A stretch of 64,000 nt of DNA. Source: Simiduia agarivorans SA1 = DSM 21679. GTDB lineage: Bacteria; Pseudomonadota; Gammaproteobacteria; Pseudomonadales; Cellvibrionaceae. The DNA lies in assembly GCF_000305785.2 (NCBI RefSeq), contig NC_018868.3, forward strand, positions 1,974,501 to 2,038,500, written 5' to 3'. Position 1 is the first letter of the stretch. Every line of letters begins with the position of its first letter. The translations under genes were made by a program, and so were the position numbers. The notes beneath the pieces are model-generated. The model saw only the letters and a program-made list of their open reading frames with translations, had not been told where the DNA came from and ran no database searches. Below are positions 26,947-37,143 of the stretch, piece after piece.

Positions 26947-27189
26947 GGTGGAATGCGCTGGCGCTTATTCCACCCTACCAGATTGCGCGCGTTTCCGTAG
27001 GGTGGAATAAGCGACAGCGCATTCCACCACACCAGCCCGCACACATTTCGTAGGATGGAATAAGCGATAGCGCATTCCACCACACCAACCCGCACACATT
27101 CCGTAGGGTGGAAGAAGCGCCAGCGCATTCCACCACACCAGCCAGCACACATTCCGTAGGGTGGAATAAGCGCCAGCGCATTCCACCAC
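26947..27189. repeat. Palindromic repeat array: four direct copies at exact 53-bp period plus one inverted copy
   Basis: Units begin at 26997, 27050, 27103 and 27156. Each has the form GTAGGGTGGAATAAGCG - (A/C)(C/T)AGCGCATTCCACCAC and folds on itself through GTGGAAT / ATTCCAC. Spacers of about 19 nt (CACCAGCCCGCACACATTC type) are also conserved between copies. One copy in opposite orientation lies at 26947-26978. The GTGGAATAAGCG...GCGCATTCCAC element is a widespread intergenic family in gammaproteobacteria. The array fills most of the 328-bp gap between the sulfotransferase and TonB-receptor genes; there is no coding sequence in it. Confidence 0.92.
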
Positions 27190-27204
27190 CCAAAACATCC
27201 CTAT

Positions 27205-27232
27205 AAAAAAGGCGGGCTCTGCGCCCGCCTTT
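27205..27232 (-). terminator. Intrinsic terminator of the TonB-receptor gene
   Basis: Stem GGCGGGC / GCCCGCC with a 5-nt loop; on the minus strand it is followed by TTTTTT. It lies about 20 bp past the stop codon of the receptor gene. Confidence 0.88.
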
Positions 27233-27251
27233 AATCACACTTTACTGGCAA

Positions 27252-29492
27252 TCAGAAACGGTAACCCGCTTCCAGACCAATCAGGCGCGGGGTGCCCACG
27301 TAGCGGAACGAACCGCGCTCGCCATAGCGAGCCTCACCGCGCGCACCATTTTCATAGTACTCGTTGGTGAGGTTGTCCACATACAGCTTCACATGCCACT
27401 GATCGCGAACATAGTCAGCACTCACGTTCAGCAGGCCGTAACTGTCCAGCTCTACATAGTCGCCATTGTTGGCGATGGTGTCATTGAGCTGGGTTTTGAC
27501 CTCATCTTTCCAGTAGTAGTTGCCGCGCAACACTAACTCGGCACTGTCGAGCGGGATGGCGTAATCAGCCGCCAGGTTAAATTGCAGCTCCGGAACACCG
27601 GGGAAGCTGTCACCCTTGAGACCATCGATTTCCGGTGCGTCTTCGGTGAGCTGGGTATCGTAATAAGTAATCCAACCATCGAAACGCAAGCGTTCAGTCG
27701 CGTGCGCTTGCAGGGTCAGCTCAAGCCCGTTGATCTCACCCTGCTGTCCATTTTTGATGATGTTGAGCGCATTGACCTCCGACTTGGTAGGTACCTGCAG
27801 GTCGGTCCAGTCAATCTGGAACAGCGCCGCGTTGAAAGTGACCCGACCATCCACCCAGGTGGAGCGCAGACCGATCTCCTTGTTTAACGCTTTATCCGGC
27901 TGGTAGGTTTTTTCTCCCGGCAACAGACCAGGTCCCACATTGACACCACCGCGACGGAAGCCTTCGGCGAGCGTGCCATACAGCATCATGTCTTCGGTGA
28001 TGTTGTAGGATGCGTTCAGCTTACCCACGGTGTCTTTTACCGTACCCTTACCCGAATCACACTCCGGCTCAATCGGCGATGGGCGGGTATAGAACCAGTA
28101 GATGGGAATCACCGTGCAATCTTCTTTGATGTCCAGTGTCTGCTCGAAACTACGCAACCCGGCAGTGACCTGAAACTCATCGGTAAAATTGAAGGTCACC
28201 TCACCAAACACGGCCTTTTCGGTAAACCGGCTGTCGCTGGTCGCCTGATACTCGATTTCACCCCAACCGGTATCGATACCGGCCCAATCCTGATAGCCCG
28301 GCGTGAACTCAGTGGAAGACCCCTCGGAATCTTCCTGCTCGTAATAGAAACCGGCAATCCAGTCGATCATCCCGTCACCGGTCGACAGGAAGCGAGTCTC
28401 GTGCACCAGTGCATCGGTTTTATCCACTTCCCGGGTGAATGCAGAAAACTCAGGAAAATTAGCGTAGCCAGGATAGATATCCACGACCAGCAAGTCGGTC
28501 TGATCGCGTTGACCCTCACCGTCGAAATTAGCCAGTGATGTGGTGGAAAAAATTTCAACGTATTCCGTTTCCCAGTCAAACTCCACGTTAGCCACGCTGT
28601 CTTTGGCATCGTAGGGCTCAACATAACGCATGGCCGAGTGGTATTTATTGCCGGTAAACAGTTCATTACCGGCTTGCCGGCCACCGGCCTGCTGATCCTG
28701 CTGGAAGTAGTTCACCTGCAGGTAGAATTCGTCGGTGGGCTCCCAACGCAGCGACGCGCGCACGGACGTGGTTTGCTCGTCATTGGCGTCTTCAACCACG
28801 CGGGTGTTATTGGATACACCCGGCTCAGTGAGCACCTCGGTATAATCGATGAAACCGGCGTCGTCCAGATAGCCAACGGCAAAACGTGCCGCAACGGTTT
28901 CACTCAGAGGGAGATTCAGCACCGCGTTGGTTTCGTAAGAAAGCCCGCTGCTTTCGGCATTCTGGCTGATCTTGCCGTACACCTCACCCTCGATGGCTTC
29001 GGTGGAAGGCTTATTGAGGATATAGCGGACAGTACCGCCCATGGCACCACGACCGTACAGTGTTCCCTGTGGCCCGCGCAGTACTTCGATGCGCTCCACA
29101 TCGATCAGCTTCATGTCGATCAGCAACGGGGTATCGTTAACGTAACGGGAAATAATGTCCTTGCCGCCCTGATTCTCTGACGCCTGCAGACCGCCTATAT
29201 TCATACCCCGGAGGGTGACCAGACTCAGACCGCGCGCGCCGGCATCCACCATTTGCATGCCGGGCACAAACTGCGCCATTTTCGATAAACTGGTTGCACC
29301 CACTTCGCGCATGCTGTCACCACTGACAGCGGTGATGTTGTAAGGAATGTCCTGAACACCCTCTGCCCTGCGGGTAGCGGTTACAACCACCTCTTCGATA
29401 TTGAATACACTTTCTTCCTGAGCCACTACAACACCCGGAACACCCAGCGTGGTGATCGCCAGGGCCTGGCTCAATAAACGGCGCTTAAACAT
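27252..29492 (-). CDS. TonB-dependent outer-membrane receptor
   Basis: 746 aa from ATG 29492, chosen because GAGGAGAG lies 5 nt upstream; the frame is open 26 codons further. Signal peptide (about 1-24, ending VVAQE), a TonB-box-like IEEVVVTATRR (about 31-41), then the plug domain (about 45-165: IPYNITAVSGDSMREVG, IERIEVLRGPQGTLYGRGAM-like text in VERIEVLRGPQGTLYGRG). The rest is a 22-strand barrel ending in LIGLEAGYRF with the terminal Phe typical of outer-membrane proteins. The sequence style is that of the large Caulobacter/sphingomonad-like receptor class used for carbohydrates, siderophores and other ligands; the ligand cannot be told. It stands alone between the repeat array and rplQ, a place held by bfrA-katA in P. 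aeruginosa as I recall. Confidence 0.93.
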   Translation of the reverse strand: MFKRRLLSQALAITTLGVPGVVVAQEESVFNIEEVVVTATRRAEGVQDIPYNITAVSGDSMREVGATSLSKMAQFVPGMQMVDAGARGLSLVTLRGMNIGGLQASENQGGKDIISRYVNDTPLLIDMKLIDVERIEVLRGPQGTLYGRGAMGGTVRYILNKPSTEAIEGEVYGKISQNAESSGLSYETNAVLNLPLSETVAARFAVGYLDDAGFIDYTEVLTEPGVSNNTRVVEDANDEQTTSVRASLRWEPTDEFYLQVNYFQQDQQAGGRQAGNELFTGNKYHSAMRYVEPYDAKDSVANVEFDWETEYVEIFSTTSLANFDGEGQRDQTDLLVVDIYPGYANFPEFSAFTREVDKTDALVHETRFLSTGDGMIDWIAGFYYEQEDSEGSSTEFTPGYQDWAGIDTGWGEIEYQATSDSRFTEKAVFGEVTFNFTDEFQVTAGLRSFEQTLDIKEDCTVIPIYWFYTRPSPIEPECDSGKGTVKDTVGKLNASYNITEDMMLYGTLAEGFRRGGVNVGPGLLPGEKTYQPDKALNKEIGLRSTWVDGRVTFNAALFQIDWTDLQVPTKSEVNALNIIKNGQQGEINGLELTLQAHATERLRFDGWITYYDTQLTEDAPEIDGLKGDSFPGVPELQFNLAADYAIPLDSAELVLRGNYYWKDEVKTQLNDTIANNGDYVELDSYGLLNVSADYVRDQWHVKLYVDNLTNEYYENGARGEARYGERGSFRYVGTPRLIGLEAGYRF

Positions 29493-29687
29493 GCGTCTCT
29501 CCTCGTTTTTATAATGCGGGCTGCCCCACTTTGGTACTAGCGAGCCTATCGGTAGATCCACACCAGACACAAGCGTGACTCTACGGGCGCTGTAATTGCG
29601 TGTCGCTTTTTGGCAACTTTATGCCATTTATTCAATTTAAGCTGCCAATGGGGATAATGCGAGCGACTTGCGACAATTTGCGGGCAT
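29493..29687. other. Gap between rplQ and the TonB-receptor gene
   Basis: About 195 bp with no gene. It must hold the promoter of the receptor gene on the minus strand; I see no clear -35/-10 pair and no Fur-box-like palindrome. Confidence 0.4.
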
Positions 29688-29715
29688 AAAAAAACCGGGC
29701 AGAGCCCGGTTTTTT
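29688..29715 (-). terminator. Intrinsic terminator of the rpsM-rplQ (alpha) operon
   Basis: Stem ACCGGGC / GCCCGGT with a 3-nt loop (AGA) between an A-run (left) and T6 (right), so it works in both directions. It lies 15 bp past the rplQ stop codon and ends the whole leftward ribosomal protein block. Confidence 0.92.
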
Positions 29716-29729
29716 CAGTTGATCGCGCC

Positions 29730-30113
29730 TTATTCAGCCGCGTCTTCAACTTTAGCAGTGCGATCCACCAGCTCAACGTAAGCCATGGGTGCTTTATCAC
29801 CAGCACGCAGACCACACTTGAGGATGCGGATGTAACCACCTGGACGACCTTCGAAACGCGGGCCCAGCTCGTTGAACAACTTGCCTACGGCTTTGTCGTT
29901 GCTCAGACGGCTGAACGCCAGACGGCGGTTTGCAACGCTGTCTGATTTGGCCAGAGTAATCAAAGGCTCAACTACGCGACGCAGTTCCTTGGCCTTAGGC
30001 AGGGTGGTTTTAATCAGTTCATGCTCAACCAGTGAAATCGCCATGTTCTTGAACATAGCCTTGCGGTGTGAGCTTGTACGATTCAGTTTACGGCCACTAT
30101 GACGATGACGCAT
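29730..30113 (-). CDS. rplQ: 50S ribosomal protein L17
   Basis: 127 aa, identical in length to E. coli L17. Starts [20 protein letters not shown], the family signature, and keeps LITLAKSD and [21 protein letters not shown] large-subunit protein near the tunnel exit. Last gene of the alpha operon, 79 bp after rpoA, and followed by the terminator that closes the block. The acidic tail (KVEDAAE) is normal for gammaproteobacteria. Confidence 0.98.
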   Translation of the reverse strand: MRHRHSGRKLNRTSSHRKAMFKNMAISLVEHELIKTTLPKAKELRRVVEPLITLAKSDSVANRRLAFSRLSNDKAVGKLFNELGPRFEGRPGGYIRILKCGLRAGDKAPMAYVELVDRTAKVEDAAE

Positions 30114-30192
30114 GACGCTAAATCCTATCAGTTCTGATTGCTATCACAGCAAATCGTGTTAGGCGCGGACGAGTCCGCGCAAAATCTATTAG

Positions 30193-31188
30193 TTACTTAC
30201 CGTCGGTGCGGAGCTCGGCCGGGGGCCAGTTTTCCAGACGCATACCCAAAGACAGACCGCGAGACGCAAGGATGTCTTTGATTTCAGTAAGTGACTTTTT
30301 ACCCAGGTTCGGGGTCTTCAACAGCTCAACTTCAGTGCGCTGAATCAGATCGCCGATGTAGTAAATGTTTTCCGCTTTCAGACAGTTGGCTGAACGTACG
30401 GTAAGTTCCAGATCGTCTACTGGACGCAGCAGCACTGGATCGATGGGCGGCTCTTCTGGCTTGGCGCCAGCAGTGGTACCCACATCTTCCAGGTCTACAA
30501 ACACGGCCAGCTGCTGCTGCAGAATGGTGGCAGCGCGACGGATGGCTTCTTCCGGCTCAATTGTGCCGTTAGTTTCCAGATCCAGAACCAGCTTATCCAG
30601 GTCGGTGCGCTGCTCAACACGTGCACTTTCTACCGAGTAAGCCAAACGCTTAACGGGGCTGAAAGACGCATCCAACTGCAAGCGCCCAATCGCGCGAGTT
30701 TCTTCCTCATCGCTATGACGCTGGTCAGCGGGTTCGTAACCGCGGCCGCGGGCCACGGTAATCTTCATGTTGAGGGCCTTGTCGCCGGTGATATTGGCGA
30801 TCACGTGCTCGGGATTCTTGATCTCGACTTCGTGGTCAACCTGGATATCGCCGGCAGTTACTACGCCCGCACCTTTTTTGGACAGGGTCAGTTCAACCTG
30901 ATCCTTACCGTGCATAACCACTGCCACGCCTTTCAGGTTCAGCAGGATTTCAATTACGTCTTCCTGCACGCCTTCAATCGCGCTGTATTCGTGTTGTACA
31001 CCATCGATTTTCACTTCTGTGATGGCACAACCGGGCATGGAAGACAACAAAATGCGACGCAGCGCATTGCCCAGGGTGTGACCAAAACCACGCTCCAGAG
31101 GCTCCAACACCACCTTTGAGCGGGTGGGGCTCAGCTCGGTAACGTTGATCTGGCGCGGTGTAAATAACTCGTTTACTGCACTCTGCAT
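30193..31188 (-). CDS. rpoA: RNA polymerase subunit alpha
   Basis: 331 aa (E. coli 329). N-terminal assembly domain (about 1-235) with [20 protein letters not shown], the dimerisation helix; a flexible linker; and a C-terminal domain (about 250-320) with [14 protein letters not shown] and [14 protein letters not shown], the helix-hairpin-helix surface that binds UP elements and activators. Present between rpsD and rplQ as in other gammaproteobacteria. Its place in a ribosomal operon couples polymerase supply to ribosome synthesis. Confidence 0.99.
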   Translation of the reverse strand: MQSAVNELFTPRQINVTELSPTRSKVVLEPLERGFGHTLGNALRRILLSSMPGCAITEVKIDGVQHEYSAIEGVQEDVIEILLNLKGVAVVMHGKDQVELTLSKKGAGVVTAGDIQVDHEVEIKNPEHVIANITGDKALNMKITVARGRGYEPADQRHSDEEETRAIGRLQLDASFSPVKRLAYSVESARVEQRTDLDKLVLDLETNGTIEPEEAIRRAATILQQQLAVFVDLEDVGTTAGAKPEEPPIDPVLLRPVDDLELTVRSANCLKAENIYYIGDLIQRTEVELLKTPNLGKKSLTEIKDILASRGLSLGMRLENWPPAELRTDGK

Positions 31189-31210
31189 AGCCGTTCCTGT
31201 TAGCGGTTAA

Positions 31211-31831
31211 TTACTTGGAGTAAAGTTCAACGATCAGGTTTTCGTTGATGTCTGCAGGCAGATCAATACGATCGGGAACCCGCTTAAAGGTGCCCTCTTT
31301 CTTGTCTGCACTCACATCAACCCACTCAACGTCTGCACGCTGAGCTGCCAGAGTCAGGGCGTTCTGAATACGCAACTGATTCTTGGCCTTTTCGCGAACG
31401 GCAACTACATCGCCTTCGGAAACCTGGAAAGACGGGATGTTAACGGACTTGCCATTAACCAGGATCGCCTTGTGAGATACCAGCTGGCGGCTCTCGGAAC
31501 GGGTAGAACCGAAGCCCATGCGGTAAACCACGTTATCCAAACGGGTTTCCAGCAGCTTCAACAGGTTTTCACCGGTTGCGCCCTTACGGCGAGCTGCTTC
31601 TTTGTAGTAACCACGGAATTGCTTTTCCAGAATGCCGTAGATACGACGAACTTTCTGCTTTTCACGCAGCTGCACACCGTAGTCTGACAGACGGCCACGG
31701 CGCTGGCCGTGCATTCCGGGTGCGGTTTCTGCTTTACACTTTGAATCCAGCGGGCGGGCGCCACTTTTCAGGAACAGGTCAGTTCCTTCGCGACGGGCCA
31801 GCTTACACTTTGGTCCGATATAACGTGCCAT
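31211..31831 (-). CDS. rpsD: 30S ribosomal protein S4
   Basis: 206 aa, full length. [20 protein letters not shown] start, the zinc-free variant of the N-terminal domain (no CxxC cluster), and the S4 RNA-binding domain at about 95-160 ([36 protein letters not shown]). Primary 16S rRNA binder. In E. coli it represses the alpha operon by binding the rpsM leader, so the 208-bp gap upstream of rpsM is where to look for that site here. Confidence 0.99.
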   Translation of the reverse strand: MARYIGPKCKLARREGTDLFLKSGARPLDSKCKAETAPGMHGQRRGRLSDYGVQLREKQKVRRIYGILEKQFRGYYKEAARRKGATGENLLKLLETRLDNVVYRMGFGSTRSESRQLVSHKAILVNGKSVNIPSFQVSEGDVVAVREKAKNQLRIQNALTLAAQRADVEWVDVSADKKEGTFKRVPDRIDLPADINENLIVELYSK

Positions 31832-31843
31832 TGTTCAGTCCCC

Positions 31844-32236
31844 TTAAACGCGACGCTTCTTGGAAGGACGACAGCCATTGTGTGGAATGGGCGTGACGTC
31901 AGTGATGTTGGTGATCTTGTAACCAACATTATTCAGCGCGCGAACAGCTGATTCGCGGCCTGGGCCTGGGCCCTTTACTTCCACGTCCAGGTTCTTCAGG
32001 CCGTACTCTTGTGCGGCTTGACCAGCGCGCTCAGCGGCTACCTGGGCTGCGAACGGGGTGCTTTTACGTGAACCACGGAAACCTGAACCACCGGCAGTTG
32101 CCCAGGACAAGGTGTTGCCCTGACGGTCGGTGATGGTCACGATGGTGTTGTTAAAAGACGCATGGATGTGGGCAACGCCGTCAACCACGGTCTTTTTGAC
32201 CTTCTTGCGAACAGTCTTATTACTTGGCTTGGCCAT
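31844..32236 (-). CDS. rpsK: 30S ribosomal protein S11
   Basis: 130 aa. Contains [20 protein letters not shown] and the C-terminal [11 protein letters not shown], both family hallmarks. It sits in the platform of the small subunit near the E site and contacts S7 and S18. Located 12 bp upstream of rpsD and 39 bp downstream of rpsM. Confidence 0.99.
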   Translation of the reverse strand: MAKPSNKTVRKKVKKTVVDGVAHIHASFNNTIVTITDRQGNTLSWATAGGSGFRGSRKSTPFAAQVAAERAGQAAQEYGLKNLDVEVKGPGPGRESAVRALNNVGYKITNITDVTPIPHNGCRPSKKRRV

Positions 32237-32275
32237 AGCAATCTCTTCCTAAACCTTTGGTTACCGAAAAGCCAA

Positions 32276-32632
32276 TTACTTCTTAATTGGCTTGCGCGGA
32301 CCCTTACGGGTACGGGCGTTAGTCTTGGTGCGCTGACCGTGTACCGGCAGGTTGCGACGATGACGCAAACCGCGGAAACAACCCAGATCCATCAAACGCT
32401 TGATGTTCATGTTGATTTCACGACGCAGATCACCTTCTACGGTGCGCTTGGCGACTTCGCCACGCAATACGTCCAGCTGCTCTTCAGACAGGTCACCCAC
32501 CTTGGTGGTTTCAGCGATGCCGGTGTCTGCCAGGATTTTCTGGGCAGTGGTACGGCCGATGCCAAACACATAGGTCAAGGAGATAACCGCATGTTTGTTA
32601 TCTGGAATGTTTACTCCAGCAATACGGGCCAT
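32276..32632 (-). CDS. rpsM: 30S ribosomal protein S13
   Basis: 118 aa, same as E. coli. [20 protein letters not shown] start, central helix-hairpin-helix, and the basic C-terminal tail ([18 protein letters not shown]) that reaches the P-site tRNA. First gene of the alpha operon; a likely promoter lies about 70 bp upstream. Confidence 0.99.
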   Translation of the reverse strand: MARIAGVNIPDNKHAVISLTYVFGIGRTTAQKILADTGIAETTKVGDLSEEQLDVLRGEVAKRTVEGDLRREINMNIKRLMDLGCFRGLRHRRNLPVHGQRTKTNARTRKGPRKPIKK

Positions 32633-32706
32633 TCAAATTACTCCGATAAGTACAAATTTGCGGCGCTGACAGCATAGACGTCACCTACCACACGAAAAGG
32701 CGCGGG

Positions 32707-32735
32707 AGGATAGCGAAAATACCAGCAAAAAGCAA
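32707..32735 (-). promoter_or_regulatory. Candidate promoter of the alpha operon (rpsM-rplQ)
   Basis: On the minus strand TTGCTT (32730-32735), 17 nt, TATCCT (32707-32712), then the GC-rich discriminator CCCGCGCC. The start would lie about 65 nt before rpsM. The GC-rich stretch after -10 is typical of promoters under stringent control. Confidence 0.55.
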
Positions 32736-32778
32736 TAGCCCGAGGATTGCTCCCCGGGCGACAGTCAACGCCCCCAAA

Positions 32779-32807
32779 GCCCCTGAGGCCAGGCCTCACG
32801 GGGTTTT
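32779..32807. terminator. Hairpin between rpmJ and rpsM
   Basis: CCCC-TGAGG / CCTCA-CGGGG palindrome with a 5-nt effective loop and one bulged C. The T-run (GGGGTTTT) is on the plus-strand side, the wrong side for the leftward operons, so it may only attenuate between the spc and alpha units or be a structure in the alpha leader. Confidence 0.4.
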
Positions 32808-32840
32808 GCCAGCACCAGACAAGGTACCGGCAGGCGAAAA

Positions 32841-32957
32841 TTAACCCTGACGCTGCTTGTGGCGCGGCTCAACGCTGCAGATTACCCGCAGAACACCGTT
32901 GCGCTTAACCATTTTACAGTTGCGGCAAACTTTCTTAACTGAAGCACGAACTTTCAT
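32841..32957 (-). CDS. rpmJ: 50S ribosomal protein L36
   Basis: 38 aa. Starts [15 protein letters not shown] and ends EPRHKQRQG. The zinc ribbon ligands are intact (Cys11, Cys14, Cys27, His32; C-x2-C-x12-C-x4-H), so this is the zinc-binding C+ paralogue. Last gene of the spc operon, 29 bp after secY, as in E. coli. Confidence 0.97.
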   Translation of the reverse strand: MKVRASVKKVCRNCKMVKRNGVLRVICSVEPRHKQRQG

Positions 32958-32986
32958 TTTCTACCTCGCTCAATTCACCCTGACCC

Positions 32987-34303
32987 TTAGCGGCCAAAGC
33001 TCTTCAAGTTAGACTTCTTCATCAGTGAGTCATACTGATGGGAATAAAGGTGGGCCTGAACCTGAGACATAAAGTCCATGATAACCACCACCACGATCAA
33101 CAACGATGTACCGCCCAAGTAGAAAGGCACATTGGTGAATACGATCAAAAACTGTGGCAACAAACACACCGCTGCCATGTACAGAGAGCCAACCACGGTT
33201 AAACGGGTCAACACCTGGTCAATATATTTGGCCGACTGCTCACCCGGGCGGATACCCGGAATGTAGGCACCTGACTTCTTCAGGTTGTCAGCAACTTCTT
33301 TCGGGTTAAACATCAACGCCGTGTAGAAGAAGGTAAAGAAAATAATCATGCCGGCGAACAAAATGAAATTCAGCGGCTGACCTGGACCAATGGCCAGAGC
33401 AATTTCCTGTAAAACCTCACTGCCCGCGCCGTCACCCTGACCAAACCAGCTCGAAATAGACGCTGGGAACAGCAACAAGCTGCTGGCAAAAATGGGCGGA
33501 ATCACACCGGCCATGTTCACCTTCAAAGGCAGGTGAGACGACTGCGCTGGCATCGCATGACGACCCTGCTGACGTTTGGCGTAGTTAACCGTGATGCGGC
33601 GCTGACCACGCTCAACACGAACCACAAACCACACAATCAATACCGCCAGGAACGCAATGGCCAACAGCATCAGAATATGCAGATCACCCTGACGTGCGCT
33701 TTCAAACGACTGACCGATGGCACTGGGCAGGCCTGCCACAATACCGGCAAAGATCAGCATGGAAATACCGTTACCGATACCCCGCTCTGTCACTTGCTCG
33801 CCCAACCACATCATGAACACGGCGCCGGTCACCAGGGACACAACCGCGATGAAGTAGAAGCTGAATCCGGGCTCGCCACCGTACGCCTGACCGGAGAAAC
33901 CCACAGCCATAGCAATACCCTGGAAAGTGGCCAGAATTACTGTGAAATAGCGAGTGTACTGGCTGATCTTGCGACGGCCTGCATCACCTTCTTTCTTCAG
34001 CTGCTCGAGCGACGGCGTCACTGCGGTCATCATCTGAATAATGATGGACGCAGAGATGTAGGGCATGATGCCCAGCGCCAGAATACTCATGCGCTCAAGC
34101 GCACCACCGGAAAACATGTTGAACAAACCCAGAATGGTGCCCTGGTTTTGGTTAAACAAGCTCGCCAGACGCTCAGGATCAAGCCCCGGCACCGGGATAT
34201 GGGTCCCGATCCGGTATACAACTATCGCCAGAAACAGAAAACGAAGGCGAGCCCAAAGCTCGCCCAGTCCTTTCTGATTCCCTAATGGCAGATTACTCGC
34301 CAT
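32987..34303 (-). CDS. secY: Protein translocase subunit SecY
   Basis: 438 aa (E. coli 443). Ten membrane helices; landmarks are [18 protein letters not shown] at the N-terminus, [27 protein letters not shown] (plug and helix 2 region), and the C-terminal cytoplasmic loop [20 protein letters not shown] that contacts SecA and the ribosome. Core channel of the Sec translocon; its partner SecE is encoded farther upstream on the same strand. It follows rplO by 13 bp in the spc operon. Confidence 0.99.
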   Translation of the reverse strand: MASNLPLGNQKGLGELWARLRFLFLAIVVYRIGTHIPVPGLDPERLASLFNQNQGTILGLFNMFSGGALERMSILALGIMPYISASIIIQMMTAVTPSLEQLKKEGDAGRRKISQYTRYFTVILATFQGIAMAVGFSGQAYGGEPGFSFYFIAVVSLVTGAVFMMWLGEQVTERGIGNGISMLIFAGIVAGLPSAIGQSFESARQGDLHILMLLAIAFLAVLIVWFVVRVERGQRRITVNYAKRQQGRHAMPAQSSHLPLKVNMAGVIPPIFASSLLLFPASISSWFGQGDGAGSEVLQEIALAIGPGQPLNFILFAGMIIFFTFFYTALMFNPKEVADNLKKSGAYIPGIRPGEQSAKYIDQVLTRLTVVGSLYMAAVCLLPQFLIVFTNVPFYLGGTSLLIVVVVIMDFMSQVQAHLYSHQYDSLMKKSNLKSFGR

Positions 34304-34316
34304 TCGGAACCTCGCT

Positions 34317-34751
34317 TTATTCTTCTACTTTACCGCCAGCGGCTTCAATCGCAGCCTTGGCACCCTTGGTAACGGCCAGACCCTTTACGGTCACGGCTTT
34401 AGTCAGTTCGCCAGACAGCATGATCTTGGCGCGCTTGATGTTGGTGCCGATAATATCAGCTTGCTTCAGCGCTTCCAAATCAATCAGCTCGCCCTCTACC
34501 TTGTTCAGCTCGCCCAGACGCACTTCGGCAGTAACACGGCCGATGCGAGAGGTAAAACCGAACTTCGGCAGGCGCTTCTGCAAAGGCATCTGACCGCCTT
34601 CGAAGCCTGGACGAACGCTGCCACCGGAGCGGGACTTCAGACCCTTGTGGCCACGGCCAGCAGTCTTACCAATACCGCTACCAATACCGCGGCCTACGCG
34701 CTTGCGCGACTTGGCGCGGCTAGGATCGGGACTCAGAGTATTCAGACGCAT
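34317..34751 (-). CDS. rplO: 50S ribosomal protein L15
   Basis: 144 aa, same as E. coli. Begins [20 protein letters not shown] and has the Gly/Arg-rich extension ([18 protein letters not shown]) that threads through 23S rRNA, then [18 protein letters not shown]. Lies 3 bp after rpmD. A late-assembly large-subunit protein. Confidence 0.99.
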   Translation of the reverse strand: MRLNTLSPDPSRAKSRKRVGRGIGSGIGKTAGRGHKGLKSRSGGSVRPGFEGGQMPLQKRLPKFGFTSRIGRVTAEVRLGELNKVEGELIDLEALKQADIIGTNIKRAKIMLSGELTKAVTVKGLAVTKGAKAAIEAAGGKVEE

Positions 34752-34754
34752 TGC

Positions 34755-34940
34755 TTACTCTCCCTCTACCTGAACCATATAGTTCACTTTGTTAATCATT
34801 CCGCGAACGGCAGCGGTGTCTTCCACTTCAACAGTGTGACCGATGCGACGCAGACCCAGGCCCTTCAGGCAGGCCTTGTGATTCTCCAGGCGGCCGATAG
34901 AGCTCTTCACCTGGGTCACTTTGACAGTTTTCTTAGCCAT
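34755..34940 (-). CDS. rpmD: 50S ribosomal protein L30
   Basis: 61 aa (E. coli 59). Contains [20 protein letters not shown] and the [20 protein letters not shown] segment of the ferredoxin-like L30 fold. Located between rpsE and rplO, the standard spc-operon order. Confidence 0.98.
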   Translation of the reverse strand: MAKKTVKVTQVKSSIGRLENHKACLKGLGLRRIGHTVEVEDTAAVRGMINKVNYMVQVEGE

Positions 34941-34971
34941 GGTCGTTCCAATATCTCAGTTGGTCGAGGCC

Positions 34972-35490
34972 TTAGCCCGTGATGTCTTCAACACTTTTGC
35001 CACGCTTGGCCGCTACGGATTCCGGAGAAACCATGGCTTTCAAGGCGTCGAAAGTGGCGCGCACTACGTTTACCGGGTTGGTAGAGCCGTAGCACTTAGA
35101 CAGTACGTTTTTAACACCCGCGATTTCCAGCACGGAGCGCATTGCACCGCCGGCGATAACACCGGTACCCGCAGAGGCAGGCTGCATGTAAACCTTGGAA
35201 CCACCGTGACGACCCTTGGTTGGGTACTGAAGGGTGTCGCCGTTCAGCTCAACCTGGATCATGTTGCGGCGAGCCGCTTCCATTGCCTTCTGGATTGCAA
35301 CAGGCACTTCACGCGCCTTGCCGCGACCGAAGCCAACTTTGCCATTGCCATCGCCAACTACAGTCAGTGCAGTGAAGGCAAAGATACGACCGCCTTTTAC
35401 GGTCTTGGCAACGCGGTTAACCTGAACCAGCTTTTCCTGCAGGCCTTCAGAGTTGGCGTCGCCACCTTTTTGTTTCTGCTCGTAAGACAT
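34972..35490 (-). CDS. rpsE: 30S ribosomal protein S5
   Basis: 172 aa (E. coli 167). The double-stranded-RNA-binding domain includes [20 protein letters not shown] and the loop [14 protein letters not shown]. The second domain has [19 protein letters not shown]. It lies at the mRNA entry side and affects decoding accuracy. 10 bp downstream of rplR. Confidence 0.99.
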   Translation of the reverse strand: MSYEQKQKGGDANSEGLQEKLVQVNRVAKTVKGGRIFAFTALTVVGDGNGKVGFGRGKAREVPVAIQKAMEAARRNMIQVELNGDTLQYPTKGRHGGSKVYMQPASAGTGVIAGGAMRSVLEIAGVKNVLSKCYGSTNPVNVVRATFDALKAMVSPESVAAKRGKSVEDITG

Positions 35491-35500
35491 GTTCTAACCT

Positions 35501-35851
35501 TTAGAATTCAAGGCCGGCTTCACGCGCGGCGTCGGCCAATGCTTTTACTCGACCGTGGTATTTGAAACCACTGCGGTCGAACGCTACTTTGGTCACGCCA
35601 GCGGCCTTGGCACGCTCAGCGATCAGACTGCCCACAGCCTTGGCGGCGTCCGCGTTACCGGTTTTACCGGAACGCAGATCCTTGTCCAGGGTGGAGGCAC
35701 TGGCCAGTACTTTGGCGCCTTCGCCAGAAATAATCTGGGCGTAGATATGGCGCGGCGTACGGTGAATCGTCAGGCGATTTACCTTCAGCTCTGCAATCTT
35801 GGCACGAGCACGGCGTGCACGGCGCAGACGAGCAATTTTCTTGTCGTTCAT
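35501..35851 (-). CDS. rplR: 50S ribosomal protein L18
   Basis: 116 aa (E. coli 117). Basic N-terminus ([15 protein letters not shown]), then [15 protein letters not shown], and the C-terminal [20 protein letters not shown]. Binds 5S rRNA together with L5 and L25. Located between rplF and rpsE with gaps of about 10 bp. Confidence 0.99.
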   Translation of the reverse strand: MNDKKIARLRRARRARAKIAELKVNRLTIHRTPRHIYAQIISGEGAKVLASASTLDKDLRSGKTGNADAAKAVGSLIAERAKAAGVTKVAFDRSGFKYHGRVKALADAAREAGLEF

Positions 35852-35860
35852 AACCTAGCC

Positions 35861-36394
35861 CTACTTCTTCTTAGCTTCTTTACGCAGTACGTTCTCATCG
35901 GCGTAGCGAATGCCCTTGCCTTTGTAAGGCTCTGGCGGACGGAACGCACGAATCTCAGCGGCAACCTGACCCAGCAATTGCTTGTCAGCGGCTTTGAGAA
36001 CAATTTCAGTCTGGCTAGGAGTCTCAGCGGTTACGCCCTCCGGCAGGGCGTAATCAACAGGGTGAGACAGGCCCAGAGCCAGGTTTACAGTTTTGCCCGC
36101 AGCTTTTGCACGGTAACCAACACCGATCAGGGTCAGCTTCTTCTCGAAACCTTCAGAAACACCCTTAACCATGTTGTTCAACAGTGCACGGGTAGTACCC
36201 GCTAATGCGTTGGACTGCTTGGCATCGTTACGCGGCGCGAAAGTCAGGGCGTTGCCGTCCTGCTTCACTTCTACATCTTTGTGTACCGCCAGAGCCAAAG
36301 TACCTTGCTTGCCTTTTACAGAAATATCCTGACCTTTCAGAGATACTTCAACGCCAGCAGGTATTTCAACCGGACTTTTTGCAACTCGTGACAT
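35861..36394 (-). CDS. rplF: 50S ribosomal protein L6
   Basis: 177 aa, same as E. coli. Two repeated alpha/beta domains; the C-terminal signature [20 protein letters not shown] is complete. It stabilises the L7/L12 stalk base and the sarcin-ricin loop region. 12 bp after rpsH. Confidence 0.99.
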   Translation of the reverse strand: MSRVAKSPVEIPAGVEVSLKGQDISVKGKQGTLALAVHKDVEVKQDGNALTFAPRNDAKQSNALAGTTRALLNNMVKGVSEGFEKKLTLIGVGYRAKAAGKTVNLALGLSHPVDYALPEGVTAETPSQTEIVLKAADKQLLGQVAAEIRAFRPPEPYKGKGIRYADENVLRKEAKKK

Positions 36395-36406
36395 GACGAC
36401 TTCCCG

Positions 36407-36799
36407 TTAGAATACAGTGCACAGCACTTCACCGCCCACACCGGCAGAACGCGCGGCACGGTCGGTCATAACACCTTTACTGGTAGAAACGATAGCTACA
36501 CCCAGTCCACCACGGACGGAGGGCAGTTCGTCTTTACCTGCGTAGTTGCGCAGGCCTGGACGGCTTACGCGATCAAGCTCGGCAATAACCGGCTTGCCTT
36601 CGTAGTATTTCAGCTCAACCGTCAGCTCTGGCTTGGCGCCTTCGCTAACACTGAAACCACCTACATAACCTTCTTCGGCCAACACACGAGCAACGCTCGC
36701 TTTCAGCTTGGAAGACGGCATAGTTACATTTGGCTTACCAACCATCTGCGCGTTGCGGATGCGGGTCAGCATATCAGCCAGAGGATCTTGCATACTCAT
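36407..36799 (-). CDS. rpsH: 30S ribosomal protein S8
   Basis: 130 aa, same as E. coli. Starts [20 protein letters not shown] and ends with the RNA-binding signature [15 protein letters not shown]. In E. coli S8 is the repressor of the spc operon, acting at the rplN-rplX junction... the site there lies near the rplE start; the 36-bp rplN-rplX and 19-bp rplX-rplE gaps are where a similar target could lie here. Confidence 0.98.
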   Translation of the reverse strand: MSMQDPLADMLTRIRNAQMVGKPNVTMPSSKLKASVARVLAEEGYVGGFSVSEGAKPELTVELKYYEGKPVIAELDRVSRPGLRNYAGKDELPSVRGGLGVAIVSTSKGVMTDRAARSAGVGGEVLCTVF

Positions 36800-36826
36800 T
36801 GGATTCTGCTCCTGAAAACAGCCGTC

Positions 36827-37132
36827 TTACCAGCTAGATTTAACCAGACCCGGAACGTCACCGCGCATTGCTGCTTCGCGCAACTTGTTACGGCACAGGC
36901 CGAACTTGCGGTACACGGCGTGCGGACGACCGGTCAAGCGACAGCGACGCTGCTGACGGCAGGGCGCAGAATCACGCGGCAGAGCCTGCAATTTCTGCTG
37001 AGCAGCCCAGACTTCTTCATCAGAAGAAGACGCGCTGCCGATAATGGCCTTAAGCTCAGCGCGCTTGGCAGCGAACTTAGCAACGGTTTTTGCGCGCTTT
37101 ACTTCGCGTGCAATCATAGATTTCTTAGCCAT
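36827..37132 (-). CDS. rpsN: 30S ribosomal protein S14 (zinc-free type)
   Basis: 101 aa, the long form as in E. coli; there is no CxxC...CxxC zinc ribbon. The C-terminal [19 protein letters not shown] and [17 protein letters not shown] are diagnostic. It sits in the head of the small subunit. The presence of the zinc-free form means this copy is not dependent on zinc supply. Confidence 0.98.
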   Translation of the reverse strand: MAKKSMIAREVKRAKTVAKFAAKRAELKAIIGSASSSDEEVWAAQQKLQALPRDSAPCRQQRRCRLTGRPHAVYRKFGLCRNKLREAAMRGDVPGLVKSSW

Positions 37133-37143
37133 GATATCTACCC

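Noticed and set aside
26997..27189. CRISPR-like periodic array
   Set aside because: Both repeat and spacer parts are conserved between units, the units are palindromic, and there are no cas genes; this is an intergenic palindrome array.
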